64,000 nucleotides of DNA from RUG754 sp964345365 (GCA_964345365.1 CAYFQR010000002.1:1-64000), one strand, 5' to 3'. Positions 24,777 through 34,658 are shown, numbered from the stretch's first letter. Notes: generated by a model from the letters alone, not told the origin. Made by a program: numbers and translations.

Positions 24777-25668
24777 TGAATATTCCTCCGATAAAAGTTT
24801 CGGGGTCGAAGACTTCCAAATCCTCTATCCCCTCACCTGTGCCTATGAACTTAACGGGCATATCAAACTCTTCGGAAATGGTTATGGCTATGCCGCCTTT
24901 AGCGGTTCCGTCAAGTTTAGTTATAACTATACCCGTCAAATCGGCGACCGTGCCGAATTCCTTAGCTTGAGATATGGCATTCTTGCCTGTCGTAGCGTCT
25001 AAAATGAGAAGTGTCTCTCTCTCCGCCTCAGGCCACTCCATCGAAATAACCTTATTCATCTTTTCAAGTTCGTTCATGAGATTCTTTTTGTTTTGGAGTC
25101 TGCCTGCCGTGTCGCAGATAAGCACGTCGGTTCCCCTCGCCTTAGCAGACTGAATCGCATCGAATATAACAGCCGACGGGTCGGCACCTTCCTTGTGTTT
25201 AACCACATTAACGCCGCATCTGTCTCCCCATATCGAGAGCTGCTCCGAAGCCGCCGCTCTGAATGTATCGGCAGCAGCAAGCATAATTTTGTTCCCTTCT
25301 CCCTGCAGTCTGTGAGCAAGCTTGCCTATCGTGGTAGTCTTACCGCCTCCGTTTATGCCTATCATCAGCACGACAAGCGGTCTTTTATCGGAAAGCCTAT
25401 GTCTTTCACCCTTGTCAACACATTCTTTTATGATACCGGTCAAGGCTTTTTTAACATTCTCCGGCTTTACTATATAGTCAACGGATAGTTTTTCTCTCAG
25501 CTTATCCATAATAACCATCGTCGTCTCCATACCGATATCTGATGTAATAAGAGTCTCCTCTATTTCATCCATAACATTCTCGTCAACCTCCATCCTCGCA
25601 CGCAAAGTATTGGAAATTTTTTCTCCGAGACTCCCGAAAAACCCCTTTTTTTCTTTGAAAACACTCAT
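24769..25668 (-). CDS. ftsY: Signal recognition particle receptor FtsY
   Basis: This SRP-receptor GTPase guides ribosomes that make membrane proteins to the translocon. The 299-residue product consists of the NG domains only, with P-loop [28 protein letters not shown], and [10 protein letters not shown]; the long acidic A domain of enterobacteria is absent, as in most Bacillota. It follows smc by 12 bases, in the common rnc-smc-ftsY order. Confidence 0.96.
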   Translation of the reverse strand: MSVFKEKKGFFGSLGEKISNTLRARMEVDENVMDEIEETLITSDIGMETTMVIMDKLREKLSVDYIVKPENVKKALTGIIKECVDKGERHRLSDKRPLVVLMIGINGGGKTTTIGKLAHRLQGEGNKIMLAAADTFRAAASEQLSIWGDRCGVNVVKHKEGADPSAVIFDAIQSAKARGTDVLICDTAGRLQNKKNLMNELEKMNKVISMEWPEAERETLLILDATTGKNAISQAKEFGTVADLTGIVITKLDGTAKGGIAITISEEFDMPVKFIGTGEGIEDLEVFDPETFIGGIFNE

Positions 25669-25680
25669 ATGTTTCTCCTT

Positions 25681-28600
25681 TTATATTTCGAATTCATCGC
25701 CGAGCTTAAGCGAGAGCACCTTGGAAATGCCCTGCTCAGGCATGGTAACTCCGTAGAGTACGTCGGCATACTCCATAGTAGCTTTTTGGTGAGTTACTAC
25801 CGCGAATTGAATGTCGTTAAACTTTTTAAGATATCTTGCAAATCTGTCAATGTTCGCATCGTCAAGCGCCGCTTCCACCTCGTCCAAAATGCAGAAAGGG
25901 GTCGGCTTGGTCTTTAACACCGCAAACATGAGCGCAATGGCGGTCATCGACTTCTCTCCGCCCGAAAGAAGATTGATATTCTGGAGCTTCTTTCCGGGCG
26001 GCTGTGCAATTATATCTATCCCCGACTCTAAAGGATTGTCCTCATCCTCAAGCCTGAGTTCCGCTGTACCTCCGCCAAAAAGCTCGCGGAATATCTCCTC
26101 AAAATTGACGACAATCTCGTTAAAGTTCTTTTTGAACCTCGACTTAATGTTTATGTCCATATCGCTTATTATGTCATTAAGCTCATCCATAGCATCGGTG
26201 ATATCTTTTCTCTGCTCCTTCAGAAAGCCGTATCTTTCGGAAACTCTGTCAAACTCGTCGATTGCACCTACGTTTATCTCTCCTAATTCTTCAAGCCTGT
26301 TCTTGATTTCACGGCTTTCTTTTACGGCACTTGAGTAAACAAAATCTTCTTTTTTAAGTTCGAGCGCCTGTGCATAATTGATTTCAAAGTCTTCAATGAG
26401 CTTCTGTTTGGCTGCTTCGAGTTGGGCTTCGTTTCTCGCAAATCTGATTTCCTGCTGCTGCTTTTGATCCGCATAGGAGTTATATTCCTCCGTAATTCTG
26501 TCAAACTCGAGCTTAATCTCTGAAATCTCCGAAATCACGCCTGCCCTATCCTTATCGACATGTTCGATATATTCCTCTAATTCCTGCTTTTCAGAACACA
26601 AGTTATTGTAAACCTCTATCGAATCCCCCGACCCGAACATAAGCTTATCTCTATAGCCTTCTATTCTTTCTTTGTCCTCTACCTTGCTGTCTATCTGCTC
26701 GGTAAATTCATCTATATTATCCTGGGATATCTCCAGCAATGTTTCGAGCGAATCAAGCTTGTTATCAATTTCGGTCTTCTTAACCCTTGCCTCCGTAATA
26801 GCTTCGTTTGATAAGCTTATCTTCGCCTGAATATCTTCAAGAAGCTCCATTTCCTTCAAAGAATCTTCTTCAAGGGCCTTTATCTGTTCATCCAATCCGT
26901 CAGCCTTCAGGTTTGCCTCCTCAATCAGTTTATCGGCATTCCGGTAATCATTTTCGATAGCATCAAGCTCCCTGTCCCTCTTCTCATTAGCTTCCTGAGC
27001 GTTTCTGCCCGTTTCGTTAAGAGTTATAATCTTCGCCTGAATATTGGCTTCACGGAGCATAAGTTCGGACAAGCCGCTTTCAAGCACCTCTATTTCTTTT
27101 TCAAGACCGCTCTTCAAAGCCTCTTTTTCAGAAATTGCGTCCTTTGTCTCTTTTAACGATTTTTCGAACGCCGTAAGTTTTTCTTCCAACTTGGAAATCT
27201 CATTTTTTCTTGCAAGAAGATCGGCTGTTTGATTCTTATATTTTCCGCCTGTAATGGCACCCGACGCGTTTATGACCTCTCCGTCAAGAGTTACGAATCT
27301 GATGCCGCTGCCGACATTTTTCGACAACCTTATGGCAGTATCGATATGATCAACAATAACAACCCTGCCGAGCAGATATTCGGCAATTCCGCCGTATTTT
27401 TTTTCAAAACTTACGATATCCGACGCAAGCCCTTCAAATCCTCTCGCACCCGATATGGTCTTATCCAAGTTGATTTTTTTGCCGCGTACGGACTCGATGG
27501 GCAGAAAAGTCAGTCTTCCGGACTTTGTATCCTTAAGGAGATTTATCGCTTTCTTCGCATCTTCGTCCTTTTCACAAACAATATTCTGAAGGGAACCGCC
27601 GAGGGCCGTTTCTATAGCAACCTCGTAACCTTTGGGTACATTTATGAGCTCGGCGACAACACCTGAAATACCCCTGAGGTTACTTTTCATTATAAACTTT
27701 ACGGCTCCGTTATATCCCTCGTAATTTGCTTCCATTTCCTCTATCGTAGTCTTTCTCGACAGAGCCTGTGAGGATTTTATCCTGAGCTCCTCACCCCTCG
27801 TGAAGAGCTCCTTCAATTCTTTCGACAGCTTATTTTTATGCTCGATTGCGGAAAATTTCTTTTCGGTTTTTTCTGAAATCCGGCGTTCTGTTTCATCTTT
27901 TTCTTTTTCTGCCTTTTCTATCTCGGCGTAAACCGCACCGGAGCTTGAAGCAAGTTCCTCCGCTTCGGCGATTACCTCTTCTTTTCTCTTAAGGAGAGAC
28001 TCCTTAAGCCCTCTTACCGAAGCAGCTTCGCTCCTCAAGGATGAAACCTTGTTTGAGATTCCCAAAATCATATTCTTATTCTCATCAATAGCAGATTGAT
28101 GTTCCAGAGATGATTTTAAGAGCTTATTATATTCATCAATTCGCTCAGCAAGTTCAAGAGACGATTTCTCTATGCCGACCGAAAGCTCTTCCTTTTTCTT
28201 TTCATTTTCGTAAGAAGCTGTGATTTCTTTTTCGAGCTTGGCGTTCAAGGCTTCTATTTCTCTGCCCAGTCTTCCTAAATCTCTCTCGAATCCGGCCATC
28301 TTTTCGTCGGAAAGTTGATTTTCATTGGTCATGCGGTTGATTTCATTGACCTTATCGAGCAGCTTTTCCCTCGCCTCATTGCCGAGCTGAAGCAAGGCTT
28401 CACTTCTGTCGCGGGCCTCCTGTATCTTGACTTCAAGTGTGTTCCTATCAACCGTAAGCCTGTTTATGTCCTTGGAAAGCTTGGAAATATCATCTGCTCC
28501 GGATTCATTGGAATCATTGAATTTCTCAATATTACGAAGCGTGATATTGATGTCGAGTTCTCTTTTCTTTTCCCTGAGTACGAGAGCCTCTTTAGCCTTT

Positions 28601-29229
28601 ATGCTCTCATCTTCAAGCGAACCTATCCTGTCCTCAATCTCGCCGATTATATCATTTACCCTGTCAAGGTTAATATTCGCATTTGCGAGCTTACGCTCCG
28701 CTTCCTGTTTTTTGGTTTTGTACATCACAACGCCGGCTGATTCCTCGAAGATTTCTCTCCTTTCATCAGCCTTTCCGTCTATGATATTCTGTATTTTCCC
28801 CTGTCCTATCAAAGAATACCCGTCAACACCGATTCCGGTATCCATGATAAGCTCTCTTATATCTCTTAAACGGCACTGATTATTATTAATCAGATATTCG
28901 GATTCGCCGGAACGATACATCCTTCTGGTAATCGCAACTTCATTGTAATCAATGGGTAATATGTTTTCGGAATTATCGATTACAAGCGTAACTTCCGCCA
29001 TTCCTCTGGATTTTCTGGAGGCCGTGCCGTTAAAGATTACCTCTTCCATTTTGCCGCCCCTCAGCATTTTAGGGCTCTGCTCACCGAGTGCCCAACGGAT
29101 TGCATCGCTTATATTTGATTTTCCCGAACCGTTCGGCCCTACAATACAGGTAACTCCCGGATGGAAGTCTATTATCACCGGCTCCGCAAAGGACTTGAAC
29201 CCGTGCATTTCAATTCTCTTAAAATACAT
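25681..29229 (-). CDS. smc: Chromosome partition protein SMC
   Basis: This is the large condensin ATPase that compacts and separates chromosomes. The 1182-residue product has the N-terminal Walker A GPNGSGKSNI and QGKI loop, two long coiled-coil stretches rich in Glu and Lys around a hinge at about residues 500-670 (GYNGAVKFIMKSNLRGISGVV...GEVINASGAITGG), and the C-terminal signature LLSGGEKSMTAIALMFA with Walker B CILDEVEAALDD. It is in the conserved rnc-smc-ftsY block. scpA/scpB are not in this window. Confidence 0.97.
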   Translation of the reverse strand: MYFKRIEMHGFKSFAEPVIIDFHPGVTCIVGPNGSGKSNISDAIRWALGEQSPKMLRGGKMEEVIFNGTASRKSRGMAEVTLVIDNSENILPIDYNEVAITRRMYRSGESEYLINNNQCRLRDIRELIMDTGIGVDGYSLIGQGKIQNIIDGKADERREIFEESAGVVMYKTKKQEAERKLANANINLDRVNDIIGEIEDRIGSLEDESIKAKEALVLREKKRELDINITLRNIEKFNDSNESGADDISKLSKDINRLTVDRNTLEVKIQEARDRSEALLQLGNEAREKLLDKVNEINRMTNENQLSDEKMAGFERDLGRLGREIEALNAKLEKEITASYENEKKKEELSVGIEKSSLELAERIDEYNKLLKSSLEHQSAIDENKNMILGISNKVSSLRSEAASVRGLKESLLKRKEEVIAEAEELASSSGAVYAEIEKAEKEKDETERRISEKTEKKFSAIEHKNKLSKELKELFTRGEELRIKSSQALSRKTTIEEMEANYEGYNGAVKFIMKSNLRGISGVVAELINVPKGYEVAIETALGGSLQNIVCEKDEDAKKAINLLKDTKSGRLTFLPIESVRGKKINLDKTISGARGFEGLASDIVSFEKKYGGIAEYLLGRVVIVDHIDTAIRLSKNVGSGIRFVTLDGEVINASGAITGGKYKNQTADLLARKNEISKLEEKLTAFEKSLKETKDAISEKEALKSGLEKEIEVLESGLSELMLREANIQAKIITLNETGRNAQEANEKRDRELDAIENDYRNADKLIEEANLKADGLDEQIKALEEDSLKEMELLEDIQAKISLSNEAITEARVKKTEIDNKLDSLETLLEISQDNIDEFTEQIDSKVEDKERIEGYRDKLMFGSGDSIEVYNNLCSEKQELEEYIEHVDKDRAGVISEISEIKLEFDRITEEYNSYADQKQQQEIRFARNEAQLEAAKQKLIEDFEINYAQALELKKEDFVYSSAVKESREIKNRLEELGEINVGAIDEFDRVSERYGFLKEQRKDITDAMDELNDIISDMDINIKSRFKKNFNEIVVNFEEIFRELFGGGTAELRLEDEDNPLESGIDIIAQPPGKKLQNINLLSGGEKSMTAIALMFAVLKTKPTPFCILDEVEAALDDANIDRFARYLKKFNDIQFAVVTHQKATMEYADVLYGVTMPEQGISKVLSLKLGDEFEI

Positions 29230-29232
29230 TTA

Positions 29233-29922
29233 TTACCTCTCAATTAACTCAAGTGTTGCTTTTGCGGCATTCTGTTCCGCCTCTTTTTTTGTTTTGCCGC
29301 AACCTCTTCCGTATTTTTTGCCGTCACATATAAGATGCGCATAAAACAGCTTGTCATGTGCAGGGCCTTCTTCTCCGTCAATTATGTAGCTGAGATCCAC
29401 ATTGCCGTGCTTAGCCTGAAAAAGCTCCTGAATCTCGGACTTGTAATCCGAAAATATCTCTCCGTCAATGGCTTTTTTTATGGTTGGCTCGAATAATCGT
29501 TTAATCATCGCCATCGTCTCATCCAAATCGCTATCCATAAAAATCGCCCCTATAATTGCTTCCAGACAGTCTGCAAGTATGGAGTCCTTATCTCTGCCGC
29601 CGTAATGTTTTTCACCGTTACTTAAATAAATGAACTCGCCCAGATTAAGTTTCCTCGCTATTTCCGCAAGTGACCTCTCACATACCACCTTCGCTCTCGT
29701 CTTCGAAAGTACTCCCTCCGACACCGTCGGCATCTTTTCATAAAGCACGAGGCCGATGACAGCATCTAAAAGAGCATCTCCTATGAATTCGAGTCTCTCA
29801 TTAAATTCGGACTTCTTCATCCCGACATCATTTCCATAGGAGCTGTGCGTAAGCGCCGTCTTCAAAAGTTTTATATCCTTAAACTCATAGCCGAGCAAGC
29901 TCATAAGTTTTTTCTCATTCAT
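29233..29922 (-). CDS. rnc: Ribonuclease III
   Basis: This is a double-strand-specific endoribonuclease for rRNA processing and mRNA control. The 229-residue product has the catalytic signature ERLEFIGDALLD, the second acidic cluster DCLEAIIGAIFMD, and a C-terminal dsRNA-binding domain ending KKYGRGCGKTKKEAEQNAA. It overlaps plsX by 4 bases and lies 3 bases before smc. Confidence 0.96.
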   Translation of the reverse strand: MNEKKLMSLLGYEFKDIKLLKTALTHSSYGNDVGMKKSEFNERLEFIGDALLDAVIGLVLYEKMPTVSEGVLSKTRAKVVCERSLAEIARKLNLGEFIYLSNGEKHYGGRDKDSILADCLEAIIGAIFMDSDLDETMAMIKRLFEPTIKKAIDGEIFSDYKSEIQELFQAKHGNVDLSYIIDGEEGPAHDKLFYAHLICDGKKYGRGCGKTKKEAEQNAAKATLELIER

Positions 29923-30914
29923 TTGATATATTCCTGAATCTTCTCCACTACATCCTTTTCCACAAAAGGAATAGCCTTTAATATCGTGTTCTTTACGCCT
30001 TTACCGGAAGACGAACCGTGCATTTTGACAAGCGGTTTTTTGAGCCCTAAAATCGGTGCTCCGCCATACTCTGAATAATCCGTCTCTTTCTTTATCTCCA
30101 TGAGCTTGTCCACAAGGAGAAGCGAGCCTATTCTGGCATGAATACCGCTCGTAAATTTTTTCTTGATAACCTTGAAGATATTCCATGCCATCCCCTCGGT
30201 GAGCTTAAGAATTACATTGCCGGTAAATCCGTCCGTCACTATTACATCGCACCTTCCTTTAGGTACGTCTCTTGCTTCCATATTGCCGATGAAATTAATT
30301 CCGCTCTCTTTAAGGAGCCCGTAAGCCTCCTTAGTGAGAGATGTCCCTTTTTTTTCTTCGGTTCCGATATTTACAAGAGCGACCATAGGATTTTCTCTGC
30401 CAATTACTTTTTCCATGTATATGGAGCCCATAATGCCGAAATCATATAAATTCTTCGGCTTGCATTCCGCATTGGCTCCAGCATCACAAAGAAGTGAAGG
30501 CCTCCCGCCGATTATAGGGTATATGCTGCAAATCGCAGGCCTGTCTATGCCCTTGACTCTTCCGATATTGAACAATCCGGCAGCAAGCAAAGCTCCCGTC
30601 GAACCGCCGGAAATAAAGATATCCGCCTCTCCGTCCTTTAACATTCCTATGCCTTTAACGATAGTGGAATCTTTCTTTTTTCTGACCGCAAGAGCAGGGC
30701 TCTCGGAATTGGTAATAACCTCCGTAGCGTCTACAAAGGAAATGCTGCCCTTTAGCTGCCTCTTTTTCATATGTTTTTCGGCCAAAGACCGTATCGTCTC
30801 AATAGGCCCTATAATACAAATCTCATGTTCGGTTTCCGTTGCCGCTAAAACCGCACCCTCTACTACCGCTTCAGGAGCGTTATCTCCGCCCATTCCGTCT
30901 ATTAATATTCTCAA
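29919..30914 (-). CDS. plsX: Phosphate acyltransferase PlsX
   Basis: This makes acyl phosphate from acyl-ACP for PlsY. The 331-residue product has the family start GMGGDNAPEAVVEGA and the motifs SPALAVRKKKDST, GSTGALLAAG and DGFTGNVILK. Its start codon is TTG (30914), 7 bases after GGAGGA, and no better ATG fits the N terminus. It is the first gene of a 14-gene run. In many Bacillota fabD or acpP follows, but here rnc comes next. Confidence 0.95.
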   Translation of the reverse strand: MRILIDGMGGDNAPEAVVEGAVLAATETEHEICIIGPIETIRSLAEKHMKKRQLKGSISFVDATEVITNSESPALAVRKKKDSTIVKGIGMLKDGEADIFISGGSTGALLAAGLFNIGRVKGIDRPAICSIYPIIGGRPSLLCDAGANAECKPKNLYDFGIMGSIYMEKVIGRENPMVALVNIGTEEKKGTSLTKEAYGLLKESGINFIGNMEARDVPKGRCDVIVTDGFTGNVILKLTEGMAWNIFKVIKKKFTSGIHARIGSLLLVDKLMEIKKETDYSEYGGAPILGLKKPLVKMHGSSSGKGVKNTILKAIPFVEKDVVEKIQEYIK

Positions 30915-30953
30915 GTCATTCCTCCTATTTCAGGACACAAATTTACGAGTACT

Positions 30954-30983
30954 ATTTTAACACAAAAAATGCAAAAAAGCCAA
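30954..30983 (-). promoter_or_regulatory. Promoter of the plsX superoperon
   Basis: TTGGCT, 18 bases, TAAAAT on the minus strand. The -35 box is part of the 3' arm of the glyA terminator hairpin, and its U-tract forms the spacer. The transcript would run through the plsX to gatD-like A block. Confidence 0.5.
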
Positions 30984-31000
30984 TGTTTATTGGCTTTTTT
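30973..31000 (-). terminator. Terminator of glyA
   Basis: A 12-base perfect stem AAAAAAGCCAAT/ATTGGCTTTTTT with loop of 4, followed by GCATTTTTTG in the minus direction. It lies 22 bases after the glyA stop and is also A/T-tracted on the other strand. Confidence 0.85.
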
Positions 31001-31021
31001 GGAGTAAAACCCGGGATTTTT

Positions 31022-32251
31022 TTACGCTTTTTTTTCTTCTCTCAATTCTTTTATGATAGCGTCGATTCTTCTGACAACAACTCTGAAATCTTCCTCGCCG
31101 TAACCCCTTGTAGTCATAGGTGCGGTACCGATCCTCACACCCGAAGTCTGCATAGGAGAACGCTTCTCGTTCGGAACGCAATTCTTATTAAGCGTGATGC
31201 CTCTTAAGTCACATTTCTCCTGAAGTTCCTTGCCGCTGAACGCCTCATCGGATAAGTCCAAAAGAATTAAGTGATTATCGGTTCCGCCGGTAACAACCTT
31301 ATATCCCAGTTTGATAAATTCATCGCAGAGAGCCGCACAATTTTTAACGACCTTTTGAGCATATTCCTTGAAGTCCGGTCTGAGAGCCTCTGTAGCACAA
31401 ACGGCTTTTCCGGCGATTATGTGTTCGAGCGGGCCGCCCTGAGCAAAAGGAAAAATAGCCGAATCGACTTTTTTTGCAAGCTCAAGCTTGGAGAATATAA
31501 GACCGCCTCTCGGTCCCCTTAATGTCTTGTGAGTTGTTGTGGTGATGAGGTCGGCAATTCCGAACGGAGAAGGATGTACGCCTCCTGCTACAAGCCCCGC
31601 AATATGAGCCATGTCCACCATGAAATATGCGCCGACTTCCTTTGCAATCTTACCGAACGCCTCAAAATCTATAATTCTCGAATATGCGGATGCACCCGTA
31701 AGAATGAGTTTAGGCTTACATTCAAGAGCCTTTTCTCTCACGCTGTTCATATCGATGAAACCGTTTTCATCGACATCATAAAACACCATATTATATGTCT
31801 TACCGCTGAAATTCACAGGGGAACCGTGCGTAAGGTGTCCGCCATGGTCAAGGTCGAAGCTCAGAACGGTATCACCCGGCTGAAGCACGGCATTAAACGC
31901 ACCGAAATTAGCCTGCGACCCCGAATGCGGTTGAACGTTCACATGATAGTCGGTATTAAAAACCTTTCTCCACAGGTCGCAACAATATTCTTCAAGCTGA
32001 TCGACGAATTCGGTTCCGCCATAGTATCTCCCCTTGTTTCCCGAATATCTTTCATAAGGATAACCCTCCGCATACTTCCATGAAAGACAGCTTCCGCAAG
32101 CAGCCATAACGGCATCCGAGCAATAATTCTCCGATGCGATAAGCTCAACATTATTTGTCTGTCTGTCAAACTCCTTTTGGACAAGATCGGCCACTTCAGG
32201 CGAAGCGGTTCTGATTACATCGATGTTTTCCTTATTGTATTTCTCATACAT
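31022..32251 (-). CDS. glyA: Serine hydroxymethyltransferase
   Basis: This PLP enzyme interconverts serine and glycine and loads one-carbon units on tetrahydrofolate, which feeds the purN and AICAR transformylase steps encoded further right. The 409-residue product has the PLP-Lys motif TTTTHKTLRGPRGG, DMAHIAGLVA and the N-terminal YSGNKGRYYGG region. It is transcribed alone from a strong promoter at 32337-32365, with its own terminator. Confidence 0.97.
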   Translation of the reverse strand: MYEKYNKENIDVIRTASPEVADLVQKEFDRQTNNVELIASENYCSDAVMAACGSCLSWKYAEGYPYERYSGNKGRYYGGTEFVDQLEEYCCDLWRKVFNTDYHVNVQPHSGSQANFGAFNAVLQPGDTVLSFDLDHGGHLTHGSPVNFSGKTYNMVFYDVDENGFIDMNSVREKALECKPKLILTGASAYSRIIDFEAFGKIAKEVGAYFMVDMAHIAGLVAGGVHPSPFGIADLITTTTHKTLRGPRGGLIFSKLELAKKVDSAIFPFAQGGPLEHIIAGKAVCATEALRPDFKEYAQKVVKNCAALCDEFIKLGYKVVTGGTDNHLILLDLSDEAFSGKELQEKCDLRGITLNKNCVPNEKRSPMQTSGVRIGTAPMTTRGYGEEDFRVVVRRIDAIIKELREEKKA

Positions 32252-32336
32252 AACTAAGTCCCTCTTTTCGTTAGTTTATAGCAAATAAGCTTAAATTTGT
32301 GCATGAGCCTCTCAATCTCATACCACAGATAGATAC

Positions 32337-32365
32337 ATTATATATATTCGCCGATGAAAAATCAA
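32337..32365 (-). promoter_or_regulatory. Promoter of glyA
   Basis: TTGATT, 17 bases, TATAAT on the minus strand, about 85 bases upstream of the glyA start. Confidence 0.75.
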
Positions 32366-32409
32366 TCTTCTATTGCGCATATTTTATTAAAAATCCGAAC
32401 CTGCCGACC

Positions 32410-32438
32410 TTGATTTTGACAGCATCATATTGTAAAAT
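32410..32438 (+). promoter_or_regulatory. Promoter of the hemolysin III-like gene
   Basis: TTGATT, 17 bases, TAAAAT; the RBS AGGGAG follows at 32461. A nearby TTGACA (32416-32421) is too close to the -10 box to serve. Confidence 0.45.
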
Positions 32439-32473
32439 ATCGTCAGACAAAACAATTAACAGGGAGAAACCGA

Positions 32474-33145
32474 TTGAAAAGAACGAAATTGTCGGACAGA
32501 GAGCTTCCCGATTACACAGGAGGCGAAGAAATACTTAATACCGTTTCACATTCGGTTGGCGCCGTCTTGGGCGTCCTCGCTTTAATTTTTTGTCTGATAC
32601 GCTCCGTAAATCATCAAAATGTCTGGGCAATCGTCGGCAGCACCATATACGGTTCATCACTCATATGGCTCTATACGATGTCCTCCGTTTACCACGGAGT
32701 CACTAAGCCAATGCCGAAAAAAGTCCTCCAGATACTTGACCATTGCACCATATATTTTCTGATATGCGGCTCATACACGCCCATACTTCTCTGCTCTATA
32801 CGTCTCGTATCACCGCTTACCTGTTGGTTGCTTTTCTCTGCAATATGGGGCATTGCGGTAATCGCCATAGTCTTCACGGCCATTGACCTCAAAAAATACG
32901 CCGTATTCTCAATGGTCTGTTATATCGGGCTCGGCTGGTCTGTGGTTTTCGCAATAAAACCTACCTTACAGGCACTTCCGATGCCGGCAATAATATGGCT
33001 TCTGGCAGGAGGTATTGCATATACCGTAGGTGCCGTCATGTATGGATTCGGGTCGAAATACCGCTACATACATTCGGTATTTCACATATTCGTGCTGCTC
33101 GGAAGCATATTGCAATTCATCGCGATATATGAATATGTTATCTGA
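32474..33145 (+). CDS. Hemolysin III family (PAQR-type) membrane protein
   Basis: The 223-residue protein has about seven hydrophobic segments. The conserved parts are EILNTVSHSVGAVLG near the N terminus, MSSVYHGV and LDHCTIYFLICGSYTP in the middle, and the C-terminal HSVFHIFVLLGS, together giving the conserved Ser/His/Asp residues of the YqfA/HlyIII family. Despite the name, the role in most bacteria is unknown. The start codon is TTG, 7 bases after AGGGAG. It is divergent from glyA and one of four plus-strand genes. Confidence 0.9.
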   Translation: MKRTKLSDRELPDYTGGEEILNTVSHSVGAVLGVLALIFCLIRSVNHQNVWAIVGSTIYGSSLIWLYTMSSVYHGVTKPMPKKVLQILDHCTIYFLICGSYTPILLCSIRLVSPLTCWLLFSAIWGIAVIAIVFTAIDLKKYAVFSMVCYIGLGWSVVFAIKPTLQALPMPAIIWLLAGGIAYTVGAVMYGFGSKYRYIHSVFHIFVLLGSILQFIAIYEYVI

Positions 33146-33257
33146 CCTGTCACTAATCGACATTGACGGAAAAAATTCGGCATTTACGAGAAATAATCTG
33201 CATTGACAGCAAAAAAGACTGTTCAAAGCAATACAAAAACTTTCAAGGAGGAAGCAG

Positions 33258-34184
33258 ATGAATATAAAAGGACTATTGGTTCCTGCACTCACTTTTTTTA
33301 ATAAAGACGGAAGCCTTGCGAAAGATTTCATAAGGTGGCATCTTAACTGGCAGCTTTCAAACGGAGTAAACGGTCTGTTCGTCACAGGGACATACGGCTC
33401 CGGCTATCTCATGAAACCCGAAGAACGCGCAAGAGTTTACTCCATAGCAAAAGAAGTAAGCGCGACACATGCCGGCAGCTTCGTAATAGCTCACGTCGGC
33501 ACAAACGATACTGACAGCTCCGCATATTTGACTTCTGAAGCAAAAAAGCTCGGAATTGATGCGGTTGCTGCAGTCAACCCCTGTACATTCAAATATACCG
33601 ATGACGAACTCGTTTCTTATTATCGCTCGCTTACGGATGCGGCAGACGGCATGCCCGTATTCGCATATAACAACCCTTCCCTCACTTCTAAACCCATAGA
33701 TATCGAGCTTATTAAGAAATTGGTTTCAGTAGGAGTGTGCGGCATCAAGGATTCCACTTCAAATGTTGAATATGCCGAGAAAATACTCTCTGAAATACCG
33801 AATTTCCAATATATCGCCGGCTCTACAAAAAACTGGGCAAAAATGCGCAAGCTCGGAATCGATACGCTCATATCCGGAATGTGCAACTATATCCCTGAAC
33901 TGATATCATCGATGTATACAGCTTCAATGAACGATGACGAAGAACTTTTCTACGCTCTGTTTAATATGCTTGAAGATGTCGGTGACACGGTTAAAAAAGG
34001 GAATTCCGTCGTTTCATCACAGCTTGCCCTGAAATCAAGAGGCTACAATGTACCTTATATGAAACGTCCCCTTTTCGCAGACTATGATAATAATGCGTCC
34101 CGGATGTCCGAGATGTCCGAAATAATCTCGGAAACGGACAAAAAAATAAAAGACCTCATTTCCGACTTCAGATTCGTAGAATGA
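33258..34184 (+). CDS. DapA-family (dihydrodipicolinate synthase/N-acetylneuraminate lyase) protein
   Basis: The 308-residue TIM-barrel class I aldolase forms a Schiff base through the Lys in GIKDSTSN; the family Tyr is in VFAYNNPS. The N terminus GLLVPALTFFNKDGSLAKD and GTYGSGYLMKPEERARV replace the GTTGE motif that true DapA uses to bind pyruvate and aspartate semialdehyde; here it reads GTYGS. The reaction is therefore probably a sugar-acid or related aldol reaction rather than lysine synthesis, but this is inference. It has a strong AAGGAGG and no clear partner; hemolysin III lies 112 bases upstream. Confidence 0.8.
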   Translation: MNIKGLLVPALTFFNKDGSLAKDFIRWHLNWQLSNGVNGLFVTGTYGSGYLMKPEERARVYSIAKEVSATHAGSFVIAHVGTNDTDSSAYLTSEAKKLGIDAVAAVNPCTFKYTDDELVSYYRSLTDAADGMPVFAYNNPSLTSKPIDIELIKKLVSVGVCGIKDSTSNVEYAEKILSEIPNFQYIAGSTKNWAKMRKLGIDTLISGMCNYIPELISSMYTASMNDDEELFYALFNMLEDVGDTVKKGNSVVSSQLALKSRGYNVPYMKRPLFADYDNNASRMSEMSEIISETDKKIKDLISDFRFVE

Positions 34185-34207
34185 GGTAAGCATTGACTTG
34201 CCTTATA
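34184..34207 (+). terminator. Possible terminator of the DapA-family gene
   Basis: AGGTAAG and CTTGCCT form a 7-base stem (one G-T pair) with a 6-base loop, starting at the stop codon and followed by TATATT. Confidence 0.4.
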
Positions 34208-34217
34208 TTAAACTGAA

Positions 34218-34658
34218 TCAAAACTCCAACTTCATGACCTTAGGGAAACATGAAACCTCGTATTGAGGACATTGACCGCACTCGAAGAAATTCGGTGCGG
34301 TTTCGTTGTCTATCGCAGTAAATCCGAGTTTTTCAAAAAATGCGGGAACTTTGGCAACAAGGAAAACTCTGTTTCCGCCGCGACTCTTTATCTCCTCTAC
34401 AGCCTTATCGAGCATTATTCTTCCGATACCGGTCTTTCTCATTGGAGGGTCGACCGCTATACCGTCTATAATATATTCTCCCTCTCTCATTGCCAAAATT
34501 ATTCCTCCGACGAGAAAATCAGGTTCTTGAGTTACTTTCCAGCACTTTATTATATCCGTGTCGACTTCATCCTCAACATCAAATTCCAAGCCGAAAGGAA
34601 TCATGAAATCAACCAATCTGTCATATTCGTCAGTCTGACTGAGTTTGAATCTCATCAT
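34218..34658 (-). CDS. GNAT family N-acetyltransferase
   Basis: The 146-residue acetyl-CoA-dependent acyltransferase has the acetyl-CoA loop RKTGIGRIML in DGIAVDPPMRKTGIG and the FFEKLGF motif near the end, followed by a Cys-containing tail (FFECGQCPQYEVSCFP). The tail resembles the C terminus of small ArgA-like or YczA-like acetyltransferases. Its substrate is unknown. It lies 11 bases after thrE as the last gene of the mntP-valS-folC-thrE run and is convergent with the DapA-family gene. Confidence 0.82.
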   Translation of the reverse strand: MMRFKLSQTDEYDRLVDFMIPFGLEFDVEDEVDTDIIKCWKVTQEPDFLVGGIILAMREGEYIIDGIAVDPPMRKTGIGRIMLDKAVEEIKSRGGNRVFLVAKVPAFFEKLGFTAIDNETAPNFFECGQCPQYEVSCFPKVMKLEF

